Shown: positions 12,501 through 22,083 of the stretch, in pieces | Layout of the letters: each line of letters opens with the position of its first letter | How positions within the stretch are numbered: position 1 is the stretch's first letter | Origin: Aplysia californica | Taxonomy: Eukaryota; Mollusca; Gastropoda; Aplysiida; Aplysiidae | Direction: 5' to 3' | Assembly (NCBI RefSeq): GCF_000002075.1 | Contig: NW_004798081.1 | Coordinates: 96,048 to 160,047 of the forward strand | Length of the DNA stretch: 64,000 nt | Made by a program: the position numbers and the translations under genes | Notes under the pieces: model-generated | The model's database searches: none | Told to the model about the DNA's origin: nothing | What the model saw: only the letters and a program-made list of their open reading frames with translations

Positions 12501-15222
12501 GTAGATGCGGAACTGACTGTAAGCATACATTCATGGTTTTTTAATTGTTATGACAGTGGAAGGTTGAAATTTTCTTTCATTGAAGTGTGCGAAGCAAAGC
12601 TATAGACAAATCTATCAAGTATATATATTATGTTTGCTTTATATTTGTTGTCCTGTAGAACAGACTGTTAGGTCTCATTGGAGCATTTCATACGTTCAAA
12701 TCATAAGGTCACGATAATATATTGACCACAAGTTAATTGTTTGCTTTTTATTTGTTTTCACAGAAAGGTGAAGAGGCCCATGTGAAGGCGGGTCTTGCAG
12801 CCGTCTTGAAGACTTCTCGCTACAGCCAGTTCTTCACATTCTCCGATGGAGAGAAGGGACCATGCAAGTGCTCAAAGCTGGTATGTCGTGTTTTGTATCC
12901 TGTATCTGTCTTCTTGTGCTGAGTTAATTGCCCCCCCCCCCCCCCCCCCCGGGCAGTGCCACTGACTGTAGTGTCTTTGGGCCATTCCCAAAGGGGGGAC
13001 ATTTCTCGTTCAAGCACAGTAGAATTGTAAATGGGCTGATTCATGTCACGCTCATAACTGTGCCTGATCTACAACAGGGAACTGCTGCTTTTTCTTTCCT
13101 GATCCTTACTATTGTCATTTTCCTCTACTTCTTTTGTATGTTTGTCACTCTCTTGTGACCTGCTATTTCCGGGGTGCCTTGATAGTCAAGGCAGACCTTG
13201 TGCTGTTGATGCTAGAGAGGTGAGCAGAGTAAGTCTGATTCCCTGTAAAGATTTCTCTGTTGACACCCACACTTTGGCGCTCATATGACCTAATGTAGGT
13301 AGCGTAAACACGGCCTCGCGGGCACTCGCGGCCTTCTGACCGCGTGGTATCGGTGAAATCGGGATAATTCCGATCGCTGTTTCTTTGCTCTTTCACTATA
13401 AAACACCAAGTGCCGTACACCTTGTAAAAGTTCAGCTTTTCCTTGTTAAAATGGTGTAAGTTGTTTTTATGTCCGATTAGTAGGAGCTGGAGAATCGCCG
13501 ACGAAAGCGAAGCCCCTCGCGGTCGGAATGCGTGGTCGGCCGGTTGAAAAATTGACACGGGTGCATTCAAATGCTTCGCGGAACGAGGAATGATTAAATA
13601 CCGTCTTTTCATTGGCGGAGAACTGTAGAGCTTTAAACGGGCTTTCCCGTGCTATGTGTTTTGCCTTTGGCGTCTAAATAAAAAGCTTTTAAAAATACTG
13701 TCAAAATGTTTAAAGATCACTTTTTACCCATAATATGTAAGATACCGGCGTAAAAAATATATGAAATAAAAGATCAGCTTATTTTCTATTAGAATAAAGT
13801 AATTAGCTTGGAATTATTTTTCATCAATCCTTCCGCGAGACTCAGAAAGCATGTGACCCCGCACGCGGGGTACACTACAGTATAGAGCCGACTCGCTCGC
13901 CGCGGGGGCCGGTGTGGCGCCGGCCAGGTCAACGCTCGGTGTTTTTGTCGAAATAACGACAGATCATCGTGTTTGAGGCGATAAAGTACTGATTTGTTAT
14001 GATCTCACAGTTTTGAAAAAAATTAGGCTCCATATATTTGTTATAGTGGTTGTACTCTGTTAATGTGGAGATGTTTAGTGCTCTTGGTACTCTTTTATTG
14101 TCTGTCAAACATGGGGTTGCAGCCAGTGACTGACTTTAACAAATTTGATCAAATTTTAAACAACTACCATTTTCTTAAAAATTGACTGAGAGGTTAAAGA
14201 ATGGTACCAAAATGCTCAGTGGATATAGGCCTTTCAAATGAAACTGATAAATTTGGCATACAACTACTTTGAAAATTTAGATTCTGGTACCTACCTTATG
14301 CAGTTGCAAGCGCCTTAAAACCCTCTACTATTTTTTTAAAAAAAGAGTTATTTGGAACATTTCAGTATACTCTACTTGCTTTGGGTAACTCAGGGCTGTC
14401 TTAATACATGTACAGAATACCTGGGCACGCTTGGCAGGTTTAGGAGCTCCATGCTAGTCCATAAAAACAAAATGTTGTGATTTGCTGTCAACGAATGGAT
14501 TCTATACTAGTGTACTTATGAATAGTTACTGGTCTCAATGCTCTCGCGCATGTAATGCCGTAAACTAGAGTAGAGATAGTTCTGGTAACCTTTTCCTTCC
14601 TCACTGCCAGAGGAGTGGTTGGAGGGCACCACCTATAGGTCCTACTGTACTTGTTTTCTTCCCTACTGTTGTTTCTGTTTGTCTGTCTTACTTTTATTCA
14701 GGACTAAATGACTGCTTTGTGTTCTCCTTTCTCAAATAAACATCACTTTCATATTGAAAATTTCGTTTCATCTCAACATCTCTCTTTTCAACTCTTAAAC
14801 CTTCGGGCCTGAGTTGCCACAAGTTGCACTTACCCTTCCCTACTCTGAATATATATATATATATATATATATTTATACTACAGCGTGCAGTGGTATAGTA
14901 TAAATCTTACCAGTGAAAACTCTTTTACTCAGCTCATGCTCAGAGGCTTTAGGCCAGCACTCTTATAGCTATGTGTCTGCCGCTTCTGTTAGCATAGCAT
15001 GATAACTTTCTTGACATTTTTGACTAAATTATTCTGCACTTCAGGTGGAATGACATTTTTGTTTGGGAAATGTTTTTTGGCAGTTTGTTTTATGTAGGGG
15101 CAGCGGTGCCTCATAGTCTGTGACTCTGATATATTGATATTGTGTTGTGGGCAATTTCCTCTCAGGACAAAGATCCATTTGAGCTGTGTGCAGAACAAGG
15201 CAACAAGAAGAGCTGTTGCTGA
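3339..15222 (+). CDS. AS3MT: Arsenite methyltransferase, complete, 9 coding exons
   Basis: Transfers methyl groups from S-adenosylmethionine to trivalent arsenicals in the cytosol, giving mono- and dimethylated products. Coding exons are 3339-3517, 4509-4659, 5161-5297, 6194-6263, 7376-7457, 8556-8687, 12159-12298, 12764-12880 and 15166-15222; all introns are GT-AG and phases join without a break to 354 residues (human about 375). The SAM-binding motif I (VLDLGSGSGQDCY) is at residues 77-89. The four cysteines needed in the animal enzyme are present as Cys35, Cys64, Cys159 (SNCVINL) and Cys209. The protein ends in a Cys-Cys pair after DPFELCAEQ, matching the Cys-rich vertebrate tail. The linker before DPFEL is about five residues shorter than in human, so a missed micro-exon in the 2.3 kb last intron cannot be excluded. 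Exon phases and conserved residues make the call firm. Confidence 0.96.
4509..4659 (+). CDS. AS3MT: AS3MT coding exon 2 (SAM motif I)
   Basis: Encodes residues 60-110 from YYGCGPVFPP to LDMTDEQ. It carries Cys64 and the glycine-rich SAM loop LDLGSGSGQDC, then the acidic GLDMT strand end expected of a class I methyltransferase. Donor GTGTGT. Confidence 0.95.
5161..5297 (+). CDS. AS3MT: AS3MT coding exon 3
   Basis: Encodes residues 111-155 and two bases of Val156, from LAVANKYIDYH to NKFDLIV. The block aligns with the human stretch beginning VEVAEKYLDYH. Acceptor CTTCAG, donor GTGAGT. Confidence 0.95.
5640..6010. other. Unassigned intron 3 segment
   Basis: Part of AS3MT intron 3 with higher GC than its surroundings and no matching copy elsewhere in the window. 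I see no coding frame, terminal repeats or Pol III boxes that would identify it. Confidence 0.3.
6194..6263 (+). CDS. AS3MT: AS3MT coding exon 4 (Cys159)
   Basis: Encodes SNCVINLAKDKRAVLKEAYR and the following ALK, residues 157-179. Cys159 corresponds to human Cys156, an arsenic-binding residue. Acceptor TTTCAG, donor GTAAGA. Confidence 0.95.
6383..6913 (+). mobile_element. SINE-1 copy, full length
   Basis: Begins GGGGGCTCTCTTGGCCTAG with an A box in CCTAGAGGTTAAGG and a B box GGTTCGAATCC about 35 bases later. A central block holds CTTTGCCCCTTCCTCTGGGC and ACACCTAGCCTTCTCGG. The 3' tail is CTCATATGACC, GCGAGCGCCGTAAAACACTT and a short A-rich end. No TSD was evident by eye. Confidence 0.85.
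7131..7205 (+). repeat. SINE-2-related head fragment
   Basis: GTGGGTGGTTGGAGGGTGC followed by a variant body with GGTCCTACTTTTTGTCTC. A second shorter piece of the same head is at 7290-7330 and another variant at 14610-14700. Confidence 0.5.
7376..7457 (+). CDS. AS3MT: AS3MT coding exon 5
   Basis: Encodes DGGELYFSDVYADKD to EELW, residues 180-206, plus one base of Cys207. GGELYFSDVY is nearly invariant in animal AS3MT. Donor GTAAGT. Confidence 0.95.
7718..8222 (+). mobile_element. SINE-1 copy, nearly full length
   Basis: Same head, B box, central block and tail as the copy at 6383, with a short deletion in the ACACCTAGCCTTCTCGG region. It lies in AS3MT intron 5 in the same orientation as the gene. 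Confidence 0.85.
8556..8687 (+). CDS. AS3MT: AS3MT coding exon 6 (Cys209)
   Basis: Encodes residues 207-250 and one base of Gly251. It begins CECVVGALWW, where Cys209 matches human Cys206, and continues with a lipid-like GFSTPRMVTAG strand. A reversed LINE 3' end begins about 50 bases after its donor. Confidence 0.95.
8736..8997 (-). mobile_element. Non-LTR retrotransposon ORF2 C-terminal fragment
   Basis: The - strand reads KWKWIGHTLRRPPSSIIRQA, then NPQGKRKKGR and AQDRLRWSNAVDGLC. This WIGHTLR, GKRxxGR and DRxxWxxxVxGLC pattern is the end of the reverse-transcriptase ORF of RTE/Jockey-type LINEs common in invertebrates. Only about 85 codons remain, as expected of 5'-truncated copies. Confidence 0.8.
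9051..9826 (+). mobile_element. pogo/Tigger-like DNA transposon, internally deleted
   Basis: Terminal inverted repeats begin CAGTAGAACACG and match for about 26 bases with a few changes; TA dinucleotides flank both ends (9049-9050 and 9827-9828). Inside, 9581-9691 encodes MASNNDKRKCFSLELKAEII and a little more, like the N-terminal CENP-B/pogo helix-turn-helix. The DDE catalytic domain is missing, so it is non-autonomous. Confidence 0.82.
9874..11176 (+). mobile_element. piggyBac element 2, internally deleted
   Basis: TTAA sites at 9870-9873 and 11177-11180 flank inverted repeats CCCTAGTCTTCTGGAT / CCCTAGTGTTCTGGAT. Subterminal copies of GGGGCCTCGCAGACCCC occur in opposite orientations near both ends and once more internally near 10079. 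The remaining coding part (about 10110-10666, + strand) encodes YNKTKGGVESLDQM, which holds the third catalytic Asp, then KRKTVRWPLTFF and NPQWN, typical of PGBD4-like transposases. The N-terminal half with the first two catalytic Asp residues is gone. Confidence 0.88.
11511..12036 (+). mobile_element. SINE-1 copy, full length
   Basis: Starts GGGGGCTCTCGTGGCCTAAA and ends in the CATAAAACACTTTAC tail with an AAAACAAAAAC end. It sits 120 bases before AS3MT coding exon 7 and carries the intact GGTTCGAATCC B box. Confidence 0.85.
12159..12298 (+). CDS. AS3MT: AS3MT coding exon 7
   Basis: Encodes residues 251-297, from DAKFVSVTYSLFKLP to GITFK, including the conserved IQYNGGIQGYE block (human VIYNGGITGHE). 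It follows a 3.5 kb intron filled by LINE, Tigger-like, piggyBac and SINE-1 insertions. Confidence 0.95.
12764..12880 (+). CDS. AS3MT: AS3MT coding exon 8
   Basis: Encodes residues 298-336 from KGEEAHVKAGLAA to CKCSKL. The TSRYSQFFTF segment matches human NSRFAQDFLI. Cys331 and Cys333 belong to the C-terminal cysteine-rich tail. Donor GTATGT. Confidence 0.95.
12931..12950. repeat. Poly-C tract
   Basis: An uninterrupted run of about 20 C residues soon after the exon 8 donor. Comparable homopolymer tracts are at about 23842-23858 (G), 29507-29522 (C), 49821-49838 (G) and 62802-62820 (C). Confidence 0.85.
13075..13300 (+). repeat. SINE-2-like fragment with tail
   Basis: A diverged SINE-2 body (CCTGATCCTTACTATTGTC, TTTGTCACTCTCTTGTGACC) is followed at 13265-13300 by a corrupted form of the shared SINE tail, GCGCTCATATGACCTAATG. 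A second tail fragment lies at 14291-14330. Confidence 0.45.
13300..13990. other. CpG-rich block in the last AS3MT intron
   Basis: CpG is clearly more frequent here than in the flanks, with local hairpins such as CCCCGCACGCGGGG near 13857 and an inverted GGCCGG/CCGGCC pair near 13906. A 149-codon frame on the - strand (13163-13612) has no family features I recognise. It may be a CpG island, an old insertion between two SINE tails, or the end of an unseen element. Confidence 0.4.
14849..14872. repeat. (TA)n microsatellite
   Basis: Twelve TA units in the last AS3MT intron. Confidence 0.9.
15166..15222 (+). CDS. AS3MT: AS3MT coding exon 9 (C terminus, stop)
   Basis: Encodes DKDPFELCAEQGNKKSCC and a TGA stop. 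The acceptor is CTCAG at 15161-15165 and the phase fits exon 8. The closing DPFEL and CC motifs mirror DPFKL and the Cys-rich end of vertebrate AS3MT, which supports this short exon despite the 2.3 kb intron before it. Confidence 0.88.
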   Translation, partial: DKDPFELCAEQGNKKSCC

Positions 15223-15895
15223 GATCTGGAACTCTCTCCTGCTGCTTTGGGACTTCAAGGACTGCTTTGTAGTTTAGCTGTGTTGATCTGCGCGCGCGTG
15301 TGTGTGTGTGTACATGTGTGTGCGTATGTGTGCACTGAATGTGTATAGATGCGGGTGTGCATGTCTTTATTTCCTCAGGGGAGCATCTATTTAAGAGACC
15401 AGGGGTGTGTTCATTAGTGAAATGTATAGCACAATTCTCTACTCCGGTGGTTTTGACACCTGTTGGGATTTTGGGTCGTGTTCACATTCATGGGCCCCCT
15501 GTTGCCAGTTTTTCTTCACTTTTTACAAGAAGAGAATCATTTTATACTGAACCATTTCTTTGCATGCTACATTGACTTACTAAATTGGTTTATACTATGT
15601 TAAAATTTTGTGACGACAGTGTCGGTCAGAAGTATTTTACTGTTTGTCAAAGCATTCGTTAAAAGATTTTAACATACCAGTGGCACTAAGATTCTGTAGC
15701 AGGTATGGTATTTCTTTGGAATAGAGTAAGTTGGAAGTACTCTTGAATGTATTCTCATAATTCCACATCATGGTTGATCATCATCTTTGATTCCTTTCAT
15801 AACTTATTGGTGTGCTTCTTTTTGACGTTTCCCACCAGGTCAGCGTCAGATTGATTGTGACGCTGAGCGTAACTCATGTTATTTTAGTTTGAATC

Positions 15896-15901
15896 AATAA
15901 A
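15896..15901 (+). terminator. AS3MT: AS3MT poly(A) signal AATAAA
   Basis: A canonical AATAAA about 675 bases after the AS3MT stop. It is the first canonical signal I noticed downstream on the + strand and would define a 3' UTR of about 0.7 kb. Confidence 0.6.
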
Positions 15902-16082
15902 TGGTATGGACATATCCTGTCAATATATACTTTTAATACTTTTATAAACAATCGTGTTTTCTTGTGTTTCCAAATTCTGCTTTGTTTCTTGGCTCTTTGT
16001 TCAATGTTTGTTATTATAAGCCCACTATGGACTGTAGTACCTCACCTCTTTCTTGTGTACCTTGTGACCCCTGTTTGTTTAG

Positions 16083-16294
16083 GTGGGTGGTTGGCAGGTG
16101 CTCTGGTGGCTGGTGGGGTTTGCGCTTCTTCTTTCCTATCAAACATCTATCGTCCTTATCTACCCTTTTTCTTTTTTATGTTTGTTACTAATGTTACTCT
16201 TTTTTAATCTGTTTTTTAACACCTACTCTTATCTCCTTGCGCTAATATGACCTTGTGCCCTTGCGAGCGCCGTAAAACCTCTACTAAAACTAAA
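16083..16294 (+). mobile_element. SINE-2 copy
   Basis: Starts GTGGGTGGTTGGCAGGTGC and contains CTATCGTCCTTATCTACCC and TTTGTTACTAATGTTACTC. It ends with the shared tail CTAATATGACC, GCGAGCGCCGTAAAACC. There is no convincing Pol III B box in this family, so the head may be truncated. Confidence 0.7.
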
Positions 16295-16358
16295 AAACTG
16301 TTTAGGCAGGAGCATCCTTTCCGTAGCTTCTGACTCACTCAGTGCAGAATCTTTAGCT

Positions 16359-17107
16359 TGTGGGTGGTTAGAGGGTGCTCTGGTGTGGTTTGCTCCTTCT
16401 TTTCTATCAAACATCTATCGTCCTTATCTCTCCTCTTTCTTTTCTTTGTAACTTGCTCTCTTGATCTAGTACATGTAGTAGATCTGGTACAATGAAAACC
16501 AGATATATAACAGGCCCGGTAATAACAGGGATCCGGTAATAACAGGGATTTTTTCAATCCCCGTTTTTTTTCTACTCTTTGTCTCTGTTAAAAGTTATGG
16601 GCAATAACAGGGCCCCATAGCAGCCCAATCGGTTATAGCAGGGACAAAGGCTCGTTAACAATGTGTAAAAGTAAAAAGTAAGAGAGAGAGAGAGAGAGAG
16701 AGCAACGCAGTGATGGAGGAAGCCCACGCGAGTCATGCCACTGCTGCAAGCGCACGCAGCGGGTGAAGCGAGAGAGGGCTGCGGTGTGCTGCAGACTTCA
16801 ATCTAGCCCGAAGCCTAGCTCCACACACGCGTAATGTGTCATGCGCAGGCCAACCACAAGGCCAAAACTCCTGTTCGTGGGTACTTGTGGCAAGGGAAAC
16901 TGCCCATGAATAAAAACAGCTGGATTAGTCCAAAAATGCTTGCTTCCCTTGCATTTCTGATTTATCAGGGATCGGTTATAACAATAACAGGACTTTCTCT
17001 GGTCCCATCATCCCTTTTATATCAGGTTTCCACTGTACTTCTAATCTTTAGCACTTTTATGATCAAATTGTGTTGCAAGTGCAGTAAAACTCATACTAAA
17101 GCTAAAA
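16359..17107 (+). mobile_element. SINE-2 copy split by a TA-site transposon
   Basis: The SINE-2 head and body occupy 16359-16489 and the tail resumes at 17036 with CTTCTAATCTTTAGCACTT and TTGCAAGTGCAGTAAAACTC. The DNA transposon at 16490-17035 sits exactly between them. Confidence 0.7.
16490..17035. mobile_element. pogo-like non-autonomous element
   Basis: TA (16488-16489 and 17036-17037) flanks imperfect inverted repeats CAATGAAAACCAGATATA / CAGTGGAAACCTGATATA. The inside holds repeats of GGTAATAACAGGGAT and GGTTATAGCAGGGA and an (AG)n run at 16681-16702; no transposase frame is seen. Confidence 0.65.
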
Positions 17108-17714
17108 ATTTCCACTTCATTTGCCATGGTAGTGAACGATGATCTTGTCATGTTCATGGCAGTGCAATAGGCCCGCCTGCTGACACATATATATATATTA
17201 ATAATATAAAAAACTGGATTACATACTTCCGTCTGTCAGCAAAAAGCATTTGGTGACTCCTGTTCAGTCTGAAAACTCGCAGCTTCCAGTGCTGCGTCAT
17301 GATCATTTGTCTGGATGCTGGGCTAAGAAGAAAACTCTCTGAATGGAGATACAAAAAAATTTGACCCACTTCAGATTTGAACTTCTGTACAAACTCGTGT
17401 GTTCTCAACTTGTTCTCAACATCGTATCAGGCTGGTTGAAAGAAAATGCCGCACTTATCTTTATAAAACATTACCTTTGACAGTCAATACGGTCCTTCAT
17501 TTTAAACCAAACTGAAGATAGCAATGGACTCAAGGTCCTCTCCCCTCCTCTCTCACTGCAACAAGTAAGACAACGACAGACCGACGTTGTGATGAAGAAG
17601 GGAACACCATGTTTGCTGCTATCACTGTCTGGTTTGTAAGGGAGAGGCATTCTCTGGGATTTCCCTCAGCTGTGTATCATTATCGTTGATTCTAATTATT
17701 GGAGAAAATGATCT

Positions 17715-17782
17715 TCTCTCTCTCTCTGTCTCTGTCCCTCTCTCTCTCTCTCTGTCTCTCTCCCTCTCTCTCTCTCTCTCAA
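17715..17782. repeat. (TC)n microsatellite
   Basis: Interrupted TC dinucleotides with CTG and CCC interruptions. The long charged frame it produces on the opposite strand is an artefact. Confidence 0.9.
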
Positions 17783-17857
17783 TCTCATGTCTTACACAAT
17801 AGGCAGTGAATATGAGTGAAAGTATGTGTCTGGCCTTGAAGGGCCTGACTTCATCCT

Positions 17858-18035
17858 TGTGGATGGTTGACGGGTGCTTTAGTATGGTTTGCTCCTTCTT
17901 TCCTATCAAAATCAAGCATCTATCGTCCTTGTCTCTCCTTTTTTGTGTTTGTTACCCTCGTGTAATACCGTCAACCTTCCGCACTTTTATGATCTAATGT
18001 GTTGCAAGTGATATTAGAAAACTCTTGCTAAAACA
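17858..18035 (+). mobile_element. SINE-2 copy
   Basis: GTGGATGGTTGACGGGTGC head, then TTTGCTCCTTCTTTCCTATC and a TTGCAAGTGATATTAGAAAAC tail. A body-only relative follows at 18277-18390. Confidence 0.65.
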
Positions 18036-18390
18036 AAACATTTAATTCTATCCATGTATTGTATTTATTTGTTCAAGAGCCGTTTCCACACATTAACCCT
18101 TAGAAACACACACTGACAGTGACAGGCAAAGAGTCCATACTTTTTTCTTTGATGAGCTTTATTAATTCGAGACTTTTTAAAATATATGAAAGTCAAGCAG
18201 TTTGCAGATCCTATCATTTAGCGTTTTTGACCATGCCATTTTTCAACGTTTAATTGTTCAACGCTTATTAATTTTAAGATTTTTGCTGCTGCTTTTGTCC
18301 TATCAACAAACATCTGTCGTCCTTATCTCTCCTCTTTCTTTATCTTCTATGTTACTCGCTAGTATCACCTCAGATCTTTGGCACTTAATG

Positions 18391-20885
18391 ACCGCTGGAT
18401 TGCTGCATACATCCACTGTTCAGCAAAAGGTTCTTTGTAACCTCTGTTCAGTTTATGAACATCAGCAAGGCATGCCCTGAAAATTATGCAGATAAAGAAA
18501 TAAAAAGAACTCTATTTAGAAAAATAGCATGATGTGGGACATTTGTAAATTGATTATCGGGTAAATGTACATGTTTTGAGAAATACATGCACACTAAATC
18601 TACACTCGTGAGCCATCCATACGTAATAAAGAAAGTCACAACTAGTGAACAGTATTTCTTCTTTGGTTTATTTTACATAACAAAGAGATGTTGCTTGGCT
18701 ATTATCGAAATATGGTAAAACTTAGACCAGGAGTTGAACTGTGTCAATGACCATGTGAAATAAACAATTCACAAATGTTGCTATCTGTCATACAAACAGC
18801 CTCTGGTACAGTACAAACAGTTCACTCTCAGTGAGTTTTGGACAGCCAAGCAGAACGAAAATAATAACAATCACTATCAGAATTATCAAAATTACTTCAT
18901 GTCTTAGAGTACATTATTTCTACTACCAGTAATAGTACTAGACAACATCCCTAACTAAATGCACATGATCTTTCATTCATAATCATAATGTATAATGATG
19001 GTGTACATATTTTACATCATAATGACAAACAACAATGCGGCTAATGGGAGACAAAGTACAGTTTTCACACCCTTCAGCTCTTGCTCCGCCATAATAATGT
19101 GTGAGGTGTGCTGACAAAATGAGTTACTTCTCGCTGTCCCAGAATGGACATATCGGCCGAAAATTGACACTGCGGTCAGATTTATAGATTTCTAATTGAT
19201 ACCATTTTGTTCAAGTCTACCATGTCTTTTATTCTTCTATACTTACAAATTGTACAAACTTCACCTATAAAGTTGATGTATCAATTTCCATAAGGCTAAA
19301 ATCGGAAAAGTAACTCATTTTGTCAGCACACCTCACATATGTGCCATAGAAGGAAATGTGAAAGTGAAAGACACACATGCCCAGGTAAAATAAAAAATTT
19401 TTTTTTACTGAATTGATTCCTTGCATTCAGATTTTGTAGTTGAGTCCACACAAGTACAATAAAACCCTAATGAACTTCACAGGACCAGAAAATTTCTCAG
19501 CGCAGATTTCATGTCAAGCTGTGCTAATCAAAAGAACAAAAAAGAGAAGGCAACTCTTTTCTTACTGTTTGTTGGCTTGCATGATAGAGCAACAAAGAAA
19601 AAATGAGATGCTTGGACTTGTTTAGTGTAACCTATTTATAGCCATTACAATAAATAATGAGTGCAAAGCTACCAACGTTTGGAAACTGAAAATAAAACAA
19701 GGAAACCTGCACACAATAACGCTCAAGGGAGGTTATGGCTCTTTACCTGATGGTTTTCCATGCTACTACTTAGTTTAAGTAAAGAAATGACAAAACAAGG
19801 AATTGATAAATCAAAGCTGCACACAGTAAAAATAATCTGAACCCTCCCAAAAACCAAGACTTTCTCATTCAATTAGGGACAGTTGGCAGTTATAACAAAC
19901 ACTAAAAATAATTTTAAAACCAAACCCATCGTTCTTTTTTTTAATCTGTAAGAAAAAAACATATATGTTAATTATAAATGTCTACAGGTCAGTAAAATCA
20001 AAAGACTTTAGAACCGGAATAATCTTAGTTTAAGTAAAATCCAAGAATTCAAATATCAACTAACCCATTTAAACAGAAATACATGCATTGCAGCAAAAAT
20101 CTCCTGGTCCTGCAGGTCAATTTGTTCACTCTTATTCTCTCAAAGACAGATCTGAACTTGAGTATTTATCAAAGCTTTGTTCATTCCCCCAGCACATCAA
20201 CATTATGTGGGTTCACCATGCTAAAAACTGTCATCTTATTCTCATGAGCCTTTTTCTTTACTTTAACTTTAACAAAATCTTAGTTTTCTTTGGACACCTC
20301 CTCGCACACCCTTTTCTATTTATAAGTATAAGCCTGCACCGATATTTGTGATCAGATTTTCCATTATGTACATTAAAACATTTTTCACTCTAAAGTAAAA
20401 ATAAAAATTGACTTCTGTTTGACTCAATAATAAATTCGTTAAAAGCCCATATTTTCTAAATAAAAGGAACACTTAAGTATATTGCAAGAGATGCAGAGAA
20501 AAGATGTGCATAAAAAGATCCTAAATGGATGTGGAATTGTAAACAAGGCTCTCTCCATCACTTCCTTCTGTGGTATGCAAGTGTTCCCCTTGCTAAATAG
20601 AGGTTCCACAGAGATAAAATAAACACATTTTCTCATACAATCTTGGCTATCACAACCTGCATCTGTAGTGAAAAAGGTTCTTCGCCTTGAACACATTTCA
20701 CTCAGCTGGGGTAGACAAAATGCAGCTCAGCGTTGAAGAAGGATTTACATTGTGTCAACGGGAGCGATTAAGAGTTACAGTCAGTCTTGGGTATCACAGA
20801 AGTACAACACGGATGTTCATTCATTCATGAGACATCAATGTTCCTGGGTAAATATATCATTTATAATGTATATATATATATATAA
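18391..20885. other. AT-rich interval between the convergent genes
   Basis: No gene or SINE is recognisable apart from the MITE at 19098-19337. On the - strand AATAAA (18667-18672) would suit the far end of a very long OXCT1 3' UTR, but nothing here proves transcription. Confidence 0.35.
19098..19337. mobile_element. MITE-B, intact 240-bp copy
   Basis: Near-perfect terminal inverted repeats of about 30 bases, TGTGAGGTGTGCTGACAAAA followed by TGAGTTACTT, enclose a non-coding core. A second copy at 25799-26607 shares TIRs and core. Superfamily is unclear because the target duplication is not obvious. Confidence 0.8.
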
Positions 20886-21297
20886 ACAGACTTCAACAAA
20901 AGTTAAGGACCACTTGCAAAGACTCTGAGTTGTCTTCTTGAGCCGACCTGCACGAGGGCGTTCTTGGACTGACCCAGTGGCTTGTTGGCCCTGCCTCAGG
21001 CGGACAATGGCAGAGTGTGACACTGCAAACTTTCTGGCAACTTCTCACTGAGGAATGTTCGTGGTGTCGCACACAAGTTGCTAAAAAACAGCAAATTTGG
21101 CAAAAATTCCAGAGGATTTGCGTGCTGCACGTGGTCATGTCCCTTTAGGAAGCTTTGCAGTACGCATTGGTAACCCTAACACTTTCACTTTCAGAGCAAA
21201 ATATTTTGAAACATTCCGTGCTGTCATTTTTTGGGGATTTATTTTTTAAAAATCAGGGCTGTCTGTCAAGGTGGTCCTTAACTATGTTGAAGTCTGT
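20886..21297 (-). mobile_element. Tc1-like transposon remnant
   Basis: Inverted ends ACAGACTTCAACAAAAGTTA and ACAGACTTCAACATAGTTAA lead into AGGACCAC on both sides. The - strand at about 20920-21030 encodes SHSAIVRLRQGQQATGSVQE then RPRAGR, the helix-turn-helix and GRPR-like hook of Tc1 transposases. About 410 bp remain, so the DDE domain is lost. Confidence 0.8.
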
Positions 21298-21801
21298 ATG
21301 ACTTGGCAACTCAGAGCAGTGTAAATGAGGAACTGGTGGCTTAACAGGAACCCACTTGTAGAGAACAGGGGAAAAGCAGCACGGTCACAAGCTGGAAACT
21401 GTGAGGGAATCATCAATGTTAAAAGTTTGTAGACTCATTACTTCATTTCTGTTTGACTTGACTGGTGGTCTGTTGTTATTGTTAGTTGAACGGGAAGTCA
21501 AAACAATAATAACCAATCAACAGTTGAACAGAAATGCAGTTATAAGTCTACAGGCTCCTAAAACTGAGACGGAGACCCTCCAATATCCAGTTAGTGGCTT
21601 AGTGGCTGTGCTGTTTTTCCCCTGGGCTCTTCACTTCCTACAGCAGTACAAGCCTGCCCATTGCTAAAGGCACTTAGATTAGATTATTTAGAACAAAATA
21701 TTGACCTAACACTAGGCAAAGTAACCCACAACTCCATAAAGACTGGAGGACCTGCAGAAAACAGCGGCCTTTGCACTAGAGACTGGGATATGTCCACTTA
21801 A

Positions 21802-22040
21802 CCCTATCCGTACGTCGTGTTTTACTATCGTATCCATACGACGTGGGGAACTCTGTGCCACCACTTTCCAAAGAGGAAATTTACTCACTACTCCGATTCG
21901 TACACTTTGCATGGCAGTCTGTCAAAATAATTTTTTTGAGAAATACTGAAAGTTTCATAGATCTTCGCACTAGAAGTATTGTAACATGTGAAGAATACAA
22001 CCCCGGGGGTACAAAAAGACCCCAGGGTGTACGGATAGAG
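21802..22040. mobile_element. piggyBac-type MITE-A, copy 1 (239 bp)
   Basis: Flanked by TTAA at both ends (21798-21801, 22041-22044). Inverted ends are CCCTATCCGTAC and CTCTATCCGTAC. No coding capacity. It closely matches the copy at 26052-26288 along its length. Confidence 0.82.
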
Positions 22041-22053
22041 TTAAAGATGAATG

Positions 22054-22083
22054 AGAAGAAGAAGAAGAAGAAGAAGAAGAAGA
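22054..22083. repeat. (GAA)n microsatellite
   Basis: Ten GAA units ten bases after the right TTAA of MITE-A copy 1. Confidence 0.9.

Noticed and set aside
13163-13612. 149-codon frame on the - strand as a gene
   Set aside because: No recognised domain or exon signals; kept only as part of the CpG-rich block.
15339-15575. 78-codon + strand frame after the AS3MT stop
   Set aside because: Lies in the AS3MT 3' UTR and shows no conserved features.
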